From Aquila chrysaetos chrysaetos (lineage: Eukaryota > Chordata > Aves > Accipitriformes > Accipitridae): a DNA stretch of 64,000 nt. The notes below the pieces were generated by a model. The model was not told the origin of the DNA, did not search any database, and worked only from the letters and a program-made list of their open reading frames with translations. The stretch lies in the NCBI RefSeq assembly GCF_900496995.4, contig NC_044006.1, forward strand, positions 61,425,204-61,489,203, in the 5' to 3' direction. Positions within the stretch are counted from its first letter, which is position 1. Every line of letters begins with the position of its first letter. The position numbers and the translations under genes were made by a program. Of this stretch, positions 37,741 through 49,540 are shown piece by piece.

Positions 37741-40524
37741 TTATGACGTGAGATGTTACGTTACACCACCGATGCGTGGTTTTTTTCTATCCAAAATGTA
37801 TTGAATGCTGAGACTTTCCTTTCGGAGTACATAATCTTCATGACTTCCTTTACAAAGGTACTGTTTTTTAAAATTAAATGCTGGAGGCAGCAGAAATGTA
37901 TTGCAAGTGACAAAACAAATTGTTTAATCTCCTTGCTTGATAGCAGATAAACTGGAAATCAGATTTTCTCTCTTCTTGGTGAAGTAGAAATGATGGGGAT
38001 GAACTCCTAAAAATAACAGGGTAGCTAAAACCTCTGCTTTCTCTAGCGCAAATGCAGCCCTTTGGGAAAGTGCAAGAAGCACCATCTGTGTTTCCAAAAA
38101 TCTGAAGTTAATTTGTTGCAGACATCTCTGTATTTACTGTAAATGGACATATTTTGTATTGCAAAACAACATGTTGCAATGATGAAAAAAACTCTGAATC
38201 CTCCCATCCAATTAACTCCAAAGGTTTTTCTACCTGAAAAAGCTCCATTTAAAAGATCAGTTTGTTTTGCATTAGACATCAAACCTATCCAGTTTTTAAG
38301 TTAATTTCATACACGTATTGACAGCTGTTCACAGAGGAAGCTGAGAGGGGAAACTGTGAAGGAATTGTGACTTCTATGACAGATTATCTTTTTCTGATTA
38401 TCAGACAAGAAGTGTATTTTACAAATAGCTATCATCTTGGTGAGAGGTTTCTTCAGAATGGACAATGCTACATGCTTTCCTGACAAATCTGTTCTTTTCA
38501 TCATACCTGCTAAGCACTGCCGTTCCTTGCAGTTCATGTTAAATGTAAGGCAGAATTTAGAAAAAAAAGCTTTTTCATCAAAGTGTTTAACTGGAATTTA
38601 AAAAGAATTCAGAATATAATTCTCAGATTATGAAAATGAGTATTTGCTTTAATAAAGCACATCTGATGGGAAGCCAGGGGAACACAGGACTTGACTTCAG
38701 CTGACAGCAGCTAAGCATCTTTGTTTTAAACTACAGCTGGAATTGAGCCATGAAATACAGACGGAAATGTGGATCTGAATTTCCCCAACGTTCAGTGTGC
38801 AGTTTGAGTCCATTACAAAGGTAAGTTTGGAACTAGATTTTAATCTAAACTTTTTTGAAGCATAGAGTCCCCAGATAAACGTTACCCTGTGAAATGTAGA
38901 AAGGCAGGCAGCGCACAGGAGGCTGAAGCACCATGATGCTGTTTTCTATTTGACTGCAAAGATTTAATGCCTGTTTTTTCTTGTAATGCTTGGCTTTTGA
39001 ATGACTGAGAGCTCATCCAGACAACAACTGCTCCTGTGGCAGCAAAAATCCCCTTGAAGAGTTGTTATCTCAGTTTTCTCCTAAATCCAGACAACTGGGT
39101 TATGAGAATGCAGAAAATGTGGTGTCATTTAGGCAAACGATGATGCAAACAGAAAGAAGTAAGCCCCAGAAGGCAGCGCTGTGGCAGAGGGGATGACAAA
39201 GCCAGGCACTGTCACTGCTGAGACGAGTTCAGGGCAGAAAAATGTTTCTGGAATGCATATGTGATTCCTCATCCCCGGCTCATTGTTCAGGAGCTTAGAT
39301 CAATACGCTGCAGCAAAGATTCCCAATGAGCTGAAACAAAACAAAACATGCATTTACGGGAGCATTGCCATTCAAGAGCACGCATTTCCCAGTTAAAATG
39401 AAGGTCAGTCATAAATTACATCTCTGATTCCCTCGGGATTTCTCTCTCTGGCTCTGTTTTGGCAGTTTAAGACCCCTTTGATATTTGAGCAAGGCCTTTC
39501 CCTTTGCACATCTGATCTTGATTACGGTTTATGGCAATGGTAATTCTTTACCTCCCCAAGGCAGCAATTTTGAGAAGAGAGAGGGAGAGCAAGTACAGTA
39601 TGATTGTTTAGGAGAGGCATGCTGCATAGTGTTTTAACCATTTCTCCATTTTATAGCTGTGTCTCTTCCCCACGGATTGCCGTTGTACACAGCAGCACTA
39701 ACACTGAGCTCTTCCTACGGGAATGCCCCATGTCCATCAGTGAAATTACGATGTCTGGAGGCAGAAAAAATTGGGTTGTGTATTTACGCATTGAAACACT
39801 GACTTCTGAACAATAAAGTTGTGGTTTGGATAGGGTTTTAGATGCTTTGTGTTTCCTGGTGAACTCGGAGTAATCAGGTATCAATAAGCACCAAAGTTTT
39901 TCTTCTGTCTGCAAAGCGCAGTGGCCAGGTCTCAGGGGTTGCCCTCCCCACCTCTCTCCCGCTTTACAAAATGAAGGGGAGTGTTCTCGCTCAGTTTCTG
40001 GAATGCAACTTCGTAAAAGAAGGGTAGATTTCCACATGGATGAACTTTGTGCCAGTCAAAATTGCCAATCTCCTAAGCCAAAAATACACTGAGGCTTTGT
40101 ATGAGGAAATGGGATGGGTGAAACTGGGTCTTGCACTGTTTTTCCATGTATGCAAAAGACAGAGACAAATGTTCCAGCTGAGAATATGTTGAGAGCATTT
40201 GAGACAATGTGAAGGTGGCAGAAAACGTTCGATGCTGATTTGCCTTTTCCTATGGGTGGCATGAGGCATTTTGTTACAGGCAATTACAATTGCAATACGA
40301 TTTTTTGCATCAGTTTTTAACATATACTTCATTCTTTTATTGCTTTCACTTCTTTGGCTTGGTTATACGGTGAGCTCCTTGGGTTTGTTGAGGCTTTTCA
40401 CAGAGTTTACAACGTGGAGGGCTATTGAATATGAATAACTGCTCTTGAAACTGGCACCATCAATCTGCCCCCAAACAAAAAAATATTCTTATAGGCTTAG
40501 GGGACGATTTACCAAATTATTTAA
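37741..40524. other. Intergenic, nothing recognised
   Basis: AT-rich sequence without a gene, RNA or clear repeat. The frames near 39600-40330 on both strands have no domain. Confidence 0.45.
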
Positions 40525-40529
40525 TTGCC

Positions 40530-41659
40530 TATATTGGGTTTGCGTGGCAAGGTTTTGGTAGCGGAGGGGCTACAGGGGTGGCTTCTGTGAGAAACTACTG
40601 GAAGCTTCCCCTATGTCCAACAGAGCCAATGCAAGCCGGCTCCAAGACGGAGCCACCGCTGGCCAAGGCTGAGCCCATCAGCGACAGTGGTAGCATCTCT
40701 GGGATAACAGGTTTAAGAACGGAAAAAAAGTTGCTGCGGCACAGAAACTGCAGCTGGGAGAGAGGAGTGGGAGAAACAACCCTGCAGACACCAAGGTCAG
40801 TGAAGAAGGAGGGGGAGGAGGTGCTCCAGGCGCCGGAGCAGAGATTCCCCTGCAGCCCGTGGTGGGGAAGACCACGGTGAGGCAGGCTGTCCCCCTGCAG
40901 CCCAGGGAGGTCCACGGTGGAGCAGATCTCCACCTGCAGCCTGGGGAGGACCCCACGCCAGAGCAGGTGGGTGCCCGAAGGAGGCTGTGACCCCGTGGGA
41001 AGCCCACGCTGGAGCAGGCTCCTGGCAGGACCCGTGGAGAGAGGACCCCACGCTGGAGCAGGTTTTCTGGCAGGACTTGTGACCCTGTGGGGGACCCACG
41101 CTGGAGCAGTGTGCTCCTGAAGGACTGCACCCTGTGGAAGGGACCCACACTGGAGCAGTTCATGAAGAACTGCAGCCTGTGGGAAGGACCCATGTTGGAG
41201 AAGTTTGTGGAGGACTGCCTCCCGTGGGAGGGACCCCACGCTGGAGCAGGGGACAAGTGAGGAGTCCTGCCCCTGAGGAGGAAGGAGCGGCAGAGACAAC
41301 GTGTGATGAACTGACTGTAACCCCCATTCCCCGGCCCCCGCGCTGCAGGAGGCGGGGGTAGGTAGAGAATTCGGGAGTGAAGCTGTGCCTGGGAAGAAGG
41401 GAGAGGTGGGGGGAAGGTATTTTAAGATTTGGTTTTATTTCTCATTACCCTACTCTAGTTTGCTTGGCAATTAATGAAGTTAATTTTCCCCAAGTCGAGC
41501 CTGTTTTGCCTGTGACGGTAATTCGTTGAGTGATCTCTCCCCGTCCTTATCTCGACCCACAAGCCTTTTGTTATATTTTCTCTCCCCTGTCTAATTGAGG
41601 AGGGGAGTGATAGAGCGGCTGCATGGTGCTTAGTTGCTGACTGGGGTTAAACCACAACA
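40530..41659 (+). mobile_element. Solo LTR, avian ERVL-type, long form with internal minisatellite
   Basis: A 1130-bp fossil LTR flanked by an exact 5-bp duplication TTGCC (40525-40529 and 41660-41664). It opens with TTGGGTTTGCGTGGCAAGG, which I know as the start of a family frequent in passerine and other neoavian genomes. It closes with GCTTAGTTGCTGACTGGGGT and TTAAACCACAACA. The closing block is nearly identical to the end of the LTR at 48951-49535, so the two belong to related families. Its centre is occupied by a degenerate tandem array. No internal retroviral genes or second LTR are present. Frames inside it (for example 234 codons on the - strand) are by-products of the repeat. Confidence 0.85.
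40851..41272 (+). repeat. Degenerate minisatellite inside the LTR, about nine units
   Basis: Units of roughly 39-52 bp share a core resembling CCTGTGGGAGGGACCCACG followed by CTGGAGCAG and a variable tail ending in GGACTG or similar. The core CACGCTGGAGCAG or a close variant recurs at intervals across the array. Unit length varies, so open frames do not stay in phase. Arrays like this inside LTRs usually vary in copy number between individuals and related copies. Confidence 0.8.
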
Positions 41660-41664
41660 TTGCC

Positions 41665-44600
41665 TTTCAGTTACTACAAATGCCATCCTATTAGCAAAGA
41701 TAAGCAATGTGTACAGTTCCTTTCATAAAGGTGGCCACAAACATCACACTGGGAAGTGCAGGCAGCTGGCAACTTTTGCAACTTTGGTGTTTGATTCTGG
41801 TGCCTGGCAGAAACACAACAAGCAGAATTGCCAATGATCTTTTTTTTTTGTTTGCTTGCATTTTCAGAAGTTTAAATGTGTTTTTGAATATGTCTACGTG
41901 CATTTTAAATAGGTCTTCCAGAGTGCAGTAGAACTTCCCAGGTACACGTTATATTTTGCCATGAAGATACCAAGGAAATGTGATGAACAAAGGATACTCG
42001 GAACATTTTCCCTGGAAGAAGGAAATTTCCTAACTCCTCATACATAAGCCTTTCCTAAAAGTAATGCAAAACTTCCACAGTGCAGGAGAGGAACAAAGCC
42101 GTACCAGCTCTCACTGTTCCAGTGACACAGTGAACCTGCTCGAGGAACATTTTATAAGGCAAAATTTCCACTTAGCCAATGCTAAGGAAAGGTCCAACAT
42201 GGGATTTTTCCCTTTATTATTTTAATTAGACTTTCAGTATTAATTTGGAACGTACCACTTGGTGAAGAATACCATGTGAAGGAAAAAAGTGGTTTTTGCA
42301 TATATCTGTACATTTTCACTGAGTCGCAAAGTTGAAGAGTTGGGGGCCCTCCAGCCTGACTGGGTAGCTGGGGGTGAGAGCGTGAGCTAGCGGGGAGGCC
42401 CAGCACTGCACTGCCAGCAGCTGGGTGGGTGCCCAGCCTCGAGTGGTAAACGCTCCAGAAGGAGAGCTCTCCTTCACTGGGTTGTTCTCTCATAAATCAG
42501 CCTAATTATTCTAATGAGGAGAGCTGCGTCCCTCTGCTGCGAGCCCTGCTGGTTTACAGAGAGAGGGAAGTGAATAAAAAGGAACAATGCTGGCTGCTGC
42601 TGCGGGAGGGAGAACAATAGTTCTGACCCTCCTCCCCACCACTACCCCCTTAGGAGGGAAGAAGCGGGACGGCTTCGTGCACGCCCCTGGAGTTATTCCA
42701 GATCAGAACTGAAATCAGACACTGGGCTCGTCAGCATCTGCTGAAGGAAAAAGCAAGTAAAATAGAGGGCAGAGGCATGTTGTTTTCAAGGCTCTTGGAG
42801 AACGTTGCTAAGGAAAGAAAAGGATGGGATACAAGGCTTTGCAATGTCTGGCCGAGTAACTAACGCGCTAAAAATACTGACCTGAGCTCTAATAGCAGGA
42901 TCAAGTCTTAGCTTTATGCCTTTGGATTTTTTTTAGAGTAAGAAGGTAGATTTTAGGTTTTGAGTTAAAATTCTACAAATTTGTCTCTTAGAAGATGTAT
43001 TTTGCTTCCTGTTCTTGCTCTGTATTAGTTTAAGTCTTCTTGCAAATTAGAAACTTGTTTTTCTGTAATGAAATCTTAGATTCTTATTTACTACACAAAT
43101 CTGGGAGCTGAAGCTTTAAGCAAACCACAAACTACCATGAGATTTATTATAAAAATATGGCAGTCAAAATTATGTGCAGCCCTGCTCATTGTTTTCTATA
43201 TTTTTGTCATGTTCCCTCTTATTGTCCCCTCTCTGTGATGACTGAAACGAATCATTCAGGTCTAGATCGCACATTATGATATCCACAAAGCCTCCTTGCT
43301 ATTGTTTGGGCCAAATTAAAAGCGTTTGTCGAAAATAATTGTGGAATGGCATCAAAATTCATCTTCATTTTGCTGAGGATTTAATTATTTCTATTGTGAT
43401 AAATTATTCTTCATGTTAGATACTAAATTTGTATGCTTTAATAAAAAACATTTGAAAAATTAGACAATTCTGGCAGTTCTTGTGACATTCTACTCTCAGG
43501 AAAATTCCTCTGGAAGTTCTCAGCAGCTTATCCTCTCCTTTTCAGTGTCAGTTTTACTAAAATGTCTTCATCCTGCCCTCTGTACAGCATACTTCTATCT
43601 TTACCTCCAGTTTGATAAATTATTCCATTTCTAAATCCCATCTTCAGTTTCCAGCTAGATGTTGTGATCATATTTTTGGCCTTTCAGACTCCAAAGAAAG
43701 CTCCATAAATACGAGAAAACACTTCTCTTCAGTCATCTTCCCGTTTACCTTTGTGTATTTATTTCCATGAGCTAAATATATTGTGATGTTAGCAGATCCC
43801 CTAGACCCTCTTTCAGCCCTGAAATTGCTTGTTCCTCTAATGTTCCTGATGCTGGGAAGCATCATGCCAGGCTGATATTTCTTCTGGCAGAAGAGAGGCC
43901 ATGTACTGCTGCTGGATGTGCTCTCTCCCAGGAGCCAGCAGCCATCCCTTCCCCTGCCATGCCACGCGGCTTCTCGCTTCTGCTGGCCTGGGAGCTCTGG
44001 AGCTCACTCTCCAAACCAGACCCTGCTCCATGACACCTGCAGATCACGTTGGGGCTGGACTGGAACGAGCTTCCCTGACTTATCTGAGTAAGTGACTGTG
44101 AAAAGCTGGGTGAAGTTGCTAAAGATAGTGAGAGGGGAATTTAAATATTCATGCAGAGAAAGCAAGTTGTGCGCTACAGCACCTACAACAATGGATTACA
44201 AGAGTGCCTTTCTTAAAGCCATCATAATTGCATCTTACTTGGTTGAAGTACAACATGGGGTGAAATTTTCAATAGGGCTTTGACCATGACCAGCATCTAG
44301 CATTCAAAAACACATAGATCAGGCCAAGCACAGAACGTGAGACTGTCAATAAGTCACGAAAAAAATCTAGAATTATTTATATTTGCATTTCTGAGCCTTT
44401 CATGTTTACTTGCTTTTGTGTTTTCAACCTTTTTGTTACAAGGAACAGAAATATAACTTCAAAGGGGTGGGGAAGAACAACAAAGAAAATGCCTTGATTT
44501 CAGGAGCCAGGCCTTTGAGAAATGCACCAAGAATCCTGAATCTTAAAGTCCAGAGCATTAGCAAGCAGACCACAAGACCCACTAACTTTCAGTAAGCTTT

Positions 44601-47600
44601 GTGGTATAAAATCCTCTTGGGCACTTATTAAACTCTTAGTATTACCTCAAAACTCATTCCAGAATTTTAAAATTAGTTTTGTTATCTTCTTTGCTACCAC
44701 ACAGGACACAGCACTAGAATCAGAAGTTACAGATGTGGAAATCCAACACTTTGAAATCCAGTAACACTGTGCAACTACTTTGGTTGGTTGGTTTTAGGGG
44801 CTTTGCTCATGCTAATGAGATGATTTTAACTACAAGTTAAATCATAACTTCCCAATGTAACAGAATCCCAGTGTAGCAGAGGTAGCATCAAGTAGCTCGA
44901 GCAGCATATGCATACACACACACATATTTACTTTTATTTACACTTCATGCAGAGTAGAAACAGAGAAGACTCCCAAGCCCTTCTGACTGCCTCAGTGTAA
45001 GCCTGCCTGAGGTGGTTTTGTACGGCATGCATTGCCTTAATTTATTTAATCACCTCCTCTCCCCCAGCATCCGCAAGATGGCCCCTAGTCCCATGGTCCT
45101 TGCAAAACCGACTGGCTCCTTCATGTGTGGTGGGAATGATGGGCTTGGGAAATGGAAGCTGGGCTGTGCTCTGAGGGTCCAGGCTCTGAACAGATACCGC
45201 ACTTAAAATCTCTCCTGGATGAGATTATCCAGGAAATGTACTGTTAGCCAAAACAAATTATTTTTGATACCTCTCTAAAACATTTGGCTGTGCTTTCCCA
45301 CCAAACAACCAAATGCAAAAGCTATTTAAAACAAAAATGTTCATGCAAGGCAATATGGGAAGTTTTAATTTAAGTCCACAGAAGTCAAGTTACACCTCAT
45401 TGTATTTGGTTGCTGCTGACTTCACCAACACCTGAAACTGTGAAATACATATCAGCACAATCCGAAATTAAAAGGGTCATCTTAACATCTGAGAACTGAG
45501 CTTCACTCTAGCTACATCAGTGTAATACTACATGGTGTAACAACACATGGCATACTAAGCCGGTGAAAAGGACTTTTAACTAACAGTTATAGACAAATTT
45601 CATACTTATATAAGCACCAATGTGCACTGCTTTATTAAGCTCATCTAAAATAAAAAAAGTATTTTAAACTGAACAGGTCTGAGACCAAAAATCCATGTTT
45701 TGGACAGGCAGTACTTGCAACCAAGAAACTGCACACAGGAGTGCAGCTACTGGAAGAATAATTGGTCCGCAATGACAAGCAAACACAGCATTTTGTTGTT
45801 TCTCCTTCTCCTTCAATGGCTGCTGGCTTTTAGAATTTGTATGATGAAAATTTTTTTCTGAAGGAAAAAATAGAGCTCCCATGGGGCAGCTTTAACTGCC
45901 TCCCATGTGGAATTGTTTTTTCTTGGAGCAAATTATCCCATTTATTATTATTCATACCTTAAAAAGAAAGAAAATTCTTTCCCTACTCAGCCCGGTAACA
46001 ATGTAGGAGGGAGTGAATTAAAAAAAAAAAAAAGAAAAGAAAAAAAGAAAAAAGCCCTCTCACTTGCTACTTTTGCAAGCAACACCGCTCAATTCAGACC
46101 AAGGCCAGCAATTTTGTCCTTTTGTGCTTTTCCTCCTCTTTGTCGGAGGCCAGTACCAGACACTGCTCTGCCCCAGGTTCTTTCACTATATTATCAGAAG
46201 TCTGCCCTTTCTTCGTCAGAGATGAAATGATGTGTGTTAATAAAAGAAAACAGAATTTGTTTGGTCTGGAGGAGCCCGTTTGTCACCAAGACTTTGCTAT
46301 CAGTAAATAAAAATAGAAACCTTTATGCAAACCAGCAGGATTTTAGCCAGTGTGAAAATAACTGAGCTACTGACATCTTTCAAATACTGTGTTTGCATTC
46401 GGTCACCTCAGACAGCAGGAAAACCAATTGTTCCTTAAAATGTTATAGAAGTCTGTGCAGACACTCTTGGTACCCAGAGACTTCAGAGCATGCAGACTTT
46501 TAATTGCCTCTCCTTCTTCTCTGCAGATGAAGGCATCTGGAATGTTTATCTCTAGTGCACCTTATGGGGAATATATTAGTTTGTAAAATATAATAGGATT
46601 ACAAAGAAAACTGCTGAACACATACAATGTCTTGACATAACTTTTTACAAGTAGCCTTACTGTGAGCGTACTCCACTCTGTCTTAGCATGTGTTTATTAT
46701 TTTGCAATATAGGTCGTATTCAGAGCTTTGAAGAACTACATAGCTGACCTATAATGGCTTCCTCGATGAGATAACTGATCTGCAAGCTCCAGCATTATAT
46801 TCCTTTCTCCTCTTTTTAATTTCAAGTTATAGTCTTTTCTCAAACACAGTGCAATCATTTCTGGAACAAACTCGAGCCACTCTGCACATAGCCTTAATAC
46901 TAATTAAATTACAGCATCCCATATAGACCTTCTTTATTTGCAGAAGACTACAAAGTCTGCATTTGCTGGGGCAAGGATATTCTCATTGACAAACATAGTA
47001 AACTTCTGTTCTTTAATCTCCACAGCGTATCAGGAACGTCACATTCCATCCACCCACCACTTCAACCTGGAAGTCTTTCTAGGATGGGTTTTTCACAGGA
47101 TAAAACTCCTCTCAGATCAGGTGTCTGTTGTTTCTCTACCACATAAAATTCTTACCCCATCCAACCCTAACTTTTGTGACACTATCAAACTGAACGAAAT
47201 CTGTTTTATCTTTGCAAACAATTTTTCAAAGTGTGCCAGAACATGCCTGGACAATATGAAGATACTGAAAGTATCTCCGACCCACCACATGACAGAAGAG
47301 CAGCGTGTTTCTGGTCAGCAGCTTGGGATAACCAAAAACATGGGAAGCAAGGGGCTAGGAAATGGGGGCAACGAAAGCTGTTGCAGCAGGAAGAGGAGGT
47401 TAGGGCTGCAAATGAGGGTTCATATAGTAGCAAGACTGTGGGGGTTATTGAAAGCAGAGGGTACACAACCTAATGCAAGTTGTTAATGACCAGTGCATTT
47501 AAATTGTCCTTCTGAACAGCAGACTACTGAAATATTAGGCAGGTTTCTACCAAGAACATTCTATACTTATTAAAATGCTTAGTATACTTACATATATATT

Positions 47601-48945
47601 TTAAAATGTATATATACTTATTGTGATACGTGAAATAAAAGAATACTGCTGCCAGGTGTCACCTGTCCTAGATTATAGTCTTTAACCTGAATTCATAGAG
47701 CCAGCTTCTTTTCCCTATAGATGAGCCCTATTCATCCATATCTCTACAGTTCCTGACTTGCCATGCTACTTCAATTCCATTAACCCAAAATGAGCTGTGG
47801 TGGAAGATGGTTGCCACGCAGTCTGTTGCTGTTATGCGTGGTCAGAATGCTGTTACATGGTCTATATGCAGTTATAGATAGACTAGAATTCAGATCCTCC
47901 ACTGTATGTAAACACCAAGGTGCCTCAATGTCTAGAAAACCCTTAAAGGGTGTTGGTACAAATACCTGGTGGTCTTACACAGACTAGAATAAGGTAATAA
48001 GAAGCCTGTTGAAAATGAGACAAAACAGCAGGGTCTGTAAAAACAAGCTATCTGAACAAGGTTAGCCTTGTGGAAGGTAATTAATTAGCAACTATCATTA
48101 AAAGTTCTTACTGTTCCTCTGACCCACCACCTACAGTCAGCTCCCAAACACCTGCAAGTAGAGGCTTGGAGGGAGCAGGTCTGGAAAGTGAGCGTAGCTG
48201 CTCTGGAGCTGGGATACTTTGTCATGAGGAGCGTATCCATGGAGAAATGAGTAATACTTTTAAACATCATCATGACGCTGCATGCAATGTGAAGTGAGTA
48301 ATAGCAAAAAAGTATGCACCCGGTCAGTTGTATCTATCCCTTCCCCCAACACACAGGTTGAGAATGCATAATCCAGTTGGTTTATGTCAAACACCAAACA
48401 GGACGTGAATCCCTGGGAAGCAGTCCAAGTCAAGAGTATTCAGCTGAGGCTGAAAAAGCAAAGCGTTCATTCCCAGATCTGTCCCTGATTTGGGGCGGAT
48501 TATTACCAAGTGTCACTGCCTATCAAGGGGGATAAAGATACTAACATTCTCTGTAAGATACTTTGCGATCTGTTGATTGGAAGCACTTGTTTATATATCC
48601 TATATAAGTATGTATATACTCAGCATTTTAAAACACTTTTAAAAAATAAAACCAGCATGGCATAAAACCAAATCTTGTTTCAGTTAAATTGCTGCTGTAC
48701 AGGTAGTTTCTTTCTGACATTCCCAAAGAACACTCATATATTCACATGCACAACATGAATGCATATGGCAGAGTGTCACAGAAGGCCTCAATGGAATACT
48801 TCATTAAGAAACAAACAAAAAACCAAAAGTACATTCCAAATTGAACAAGCAACACTTGTTGCAAATCATTTAAACTACTAAGGGGAGCCACAAAACTTGC
48901 AACTTGACTGAAGGATTAGATACCATTTGACCAGGAACTTAGTGT
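41665..48945. other. Intergenic, nothing recognised
   Basis: AT-rich sequence. The 182-codon + strand frame at 46938-47486 and the others show no domain. A purine-rich run lies near 46020-46052, and short AC runs occur near 44920. I see no RNA gene. Confidence 0.45.
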
Positions 48946-48950
48946 ACTAC

Positions 48951-49535
48951 TGTGCTCATTTTGGCTGGGATATAGTTAATTTTCTTCAGAGTAGCTAGTA
49001 TGGGGCTATGTTTTTGATCTGTACTGAAAACAGTGTTGATAATACAGAGATGTTTTCATTACTGCTGAGCAGTGCTTACACAGAGCCAAGGCCTTTTCTG
49101 CTTCTCACCCCACCCCACCGGTGAGGAGGCTGGGGGGGCACAAGGAGTTGGAAGGGGACACGACTGGGACAGCTGACCCCAACTGACCAAAGGGATATTC
49201 CAGACCATATGGCATCCTGCTCAGCATATAAAGCTGGGGGAAGAAGGAAGAAGAGGGAGACGTTCAGAGTGATGGCATTTGTCTTCCCAAGTCACCGTTA
49301 GGCGCAATGGAGCCCTGCTTTCCTGGAGATGGCTGAACACCTGCCTGCCATGGGAAGTGGTGAATGAATTCCTTGTTTTGTTTCGCTTGCGCACACAGCT
49401 TTTGCTTTACTTATTTATCTCAGCCCACGAGTTTTCTCACTTTTACCCTTCTGATTCTCTCTCCCACCCCACTATGAGGGAGGTGAGTGAGCAGCTGTGT
49501 GGTGCTTAGTTGCTGGCTGGGGTTAAACCACAACA
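48951..49535 (+). mobile_element. Solo LTR, avian ERVL-type, 585 bp
   Basis: The element runs TGTGCTCATT...CCACAACA and is flanked by an exact 5-bp duplication ACTAC (48946-48950 and 49536-49540). The beginning, CATTTTGGCTGGGATATAGT, is characteristic of a very common neoavian ERVL LTR as I remember it. So are the CATATAAAGCTGGGGG promoter segment (TATA-like, near 49225) and the GCTTAGTTGCTGGCTGGGGT end. A TATTTATCTCAGCCCACGAG region follows the presumed R segment. No internal region is present. Similarity to the remembered family sequence is high, suggesting it is not among the oldest copies. Confidence 0.9.
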
Positions 49536-49540
49536 ACTAC

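Noticed and set aside
40595-41299. 234-, 192- and 117-codon - strand frames and + strand frames in the 41-kb region.
   Set aside because: They are by-products of the minisatellite inside the LTR at 40530-41659, not genes.
46938-47486. 182-codon + strand frame.
   Set aside because: No recognisable domain or family, no promoter or splice context, and ordinary intergenic surroundings. Most likely chance.
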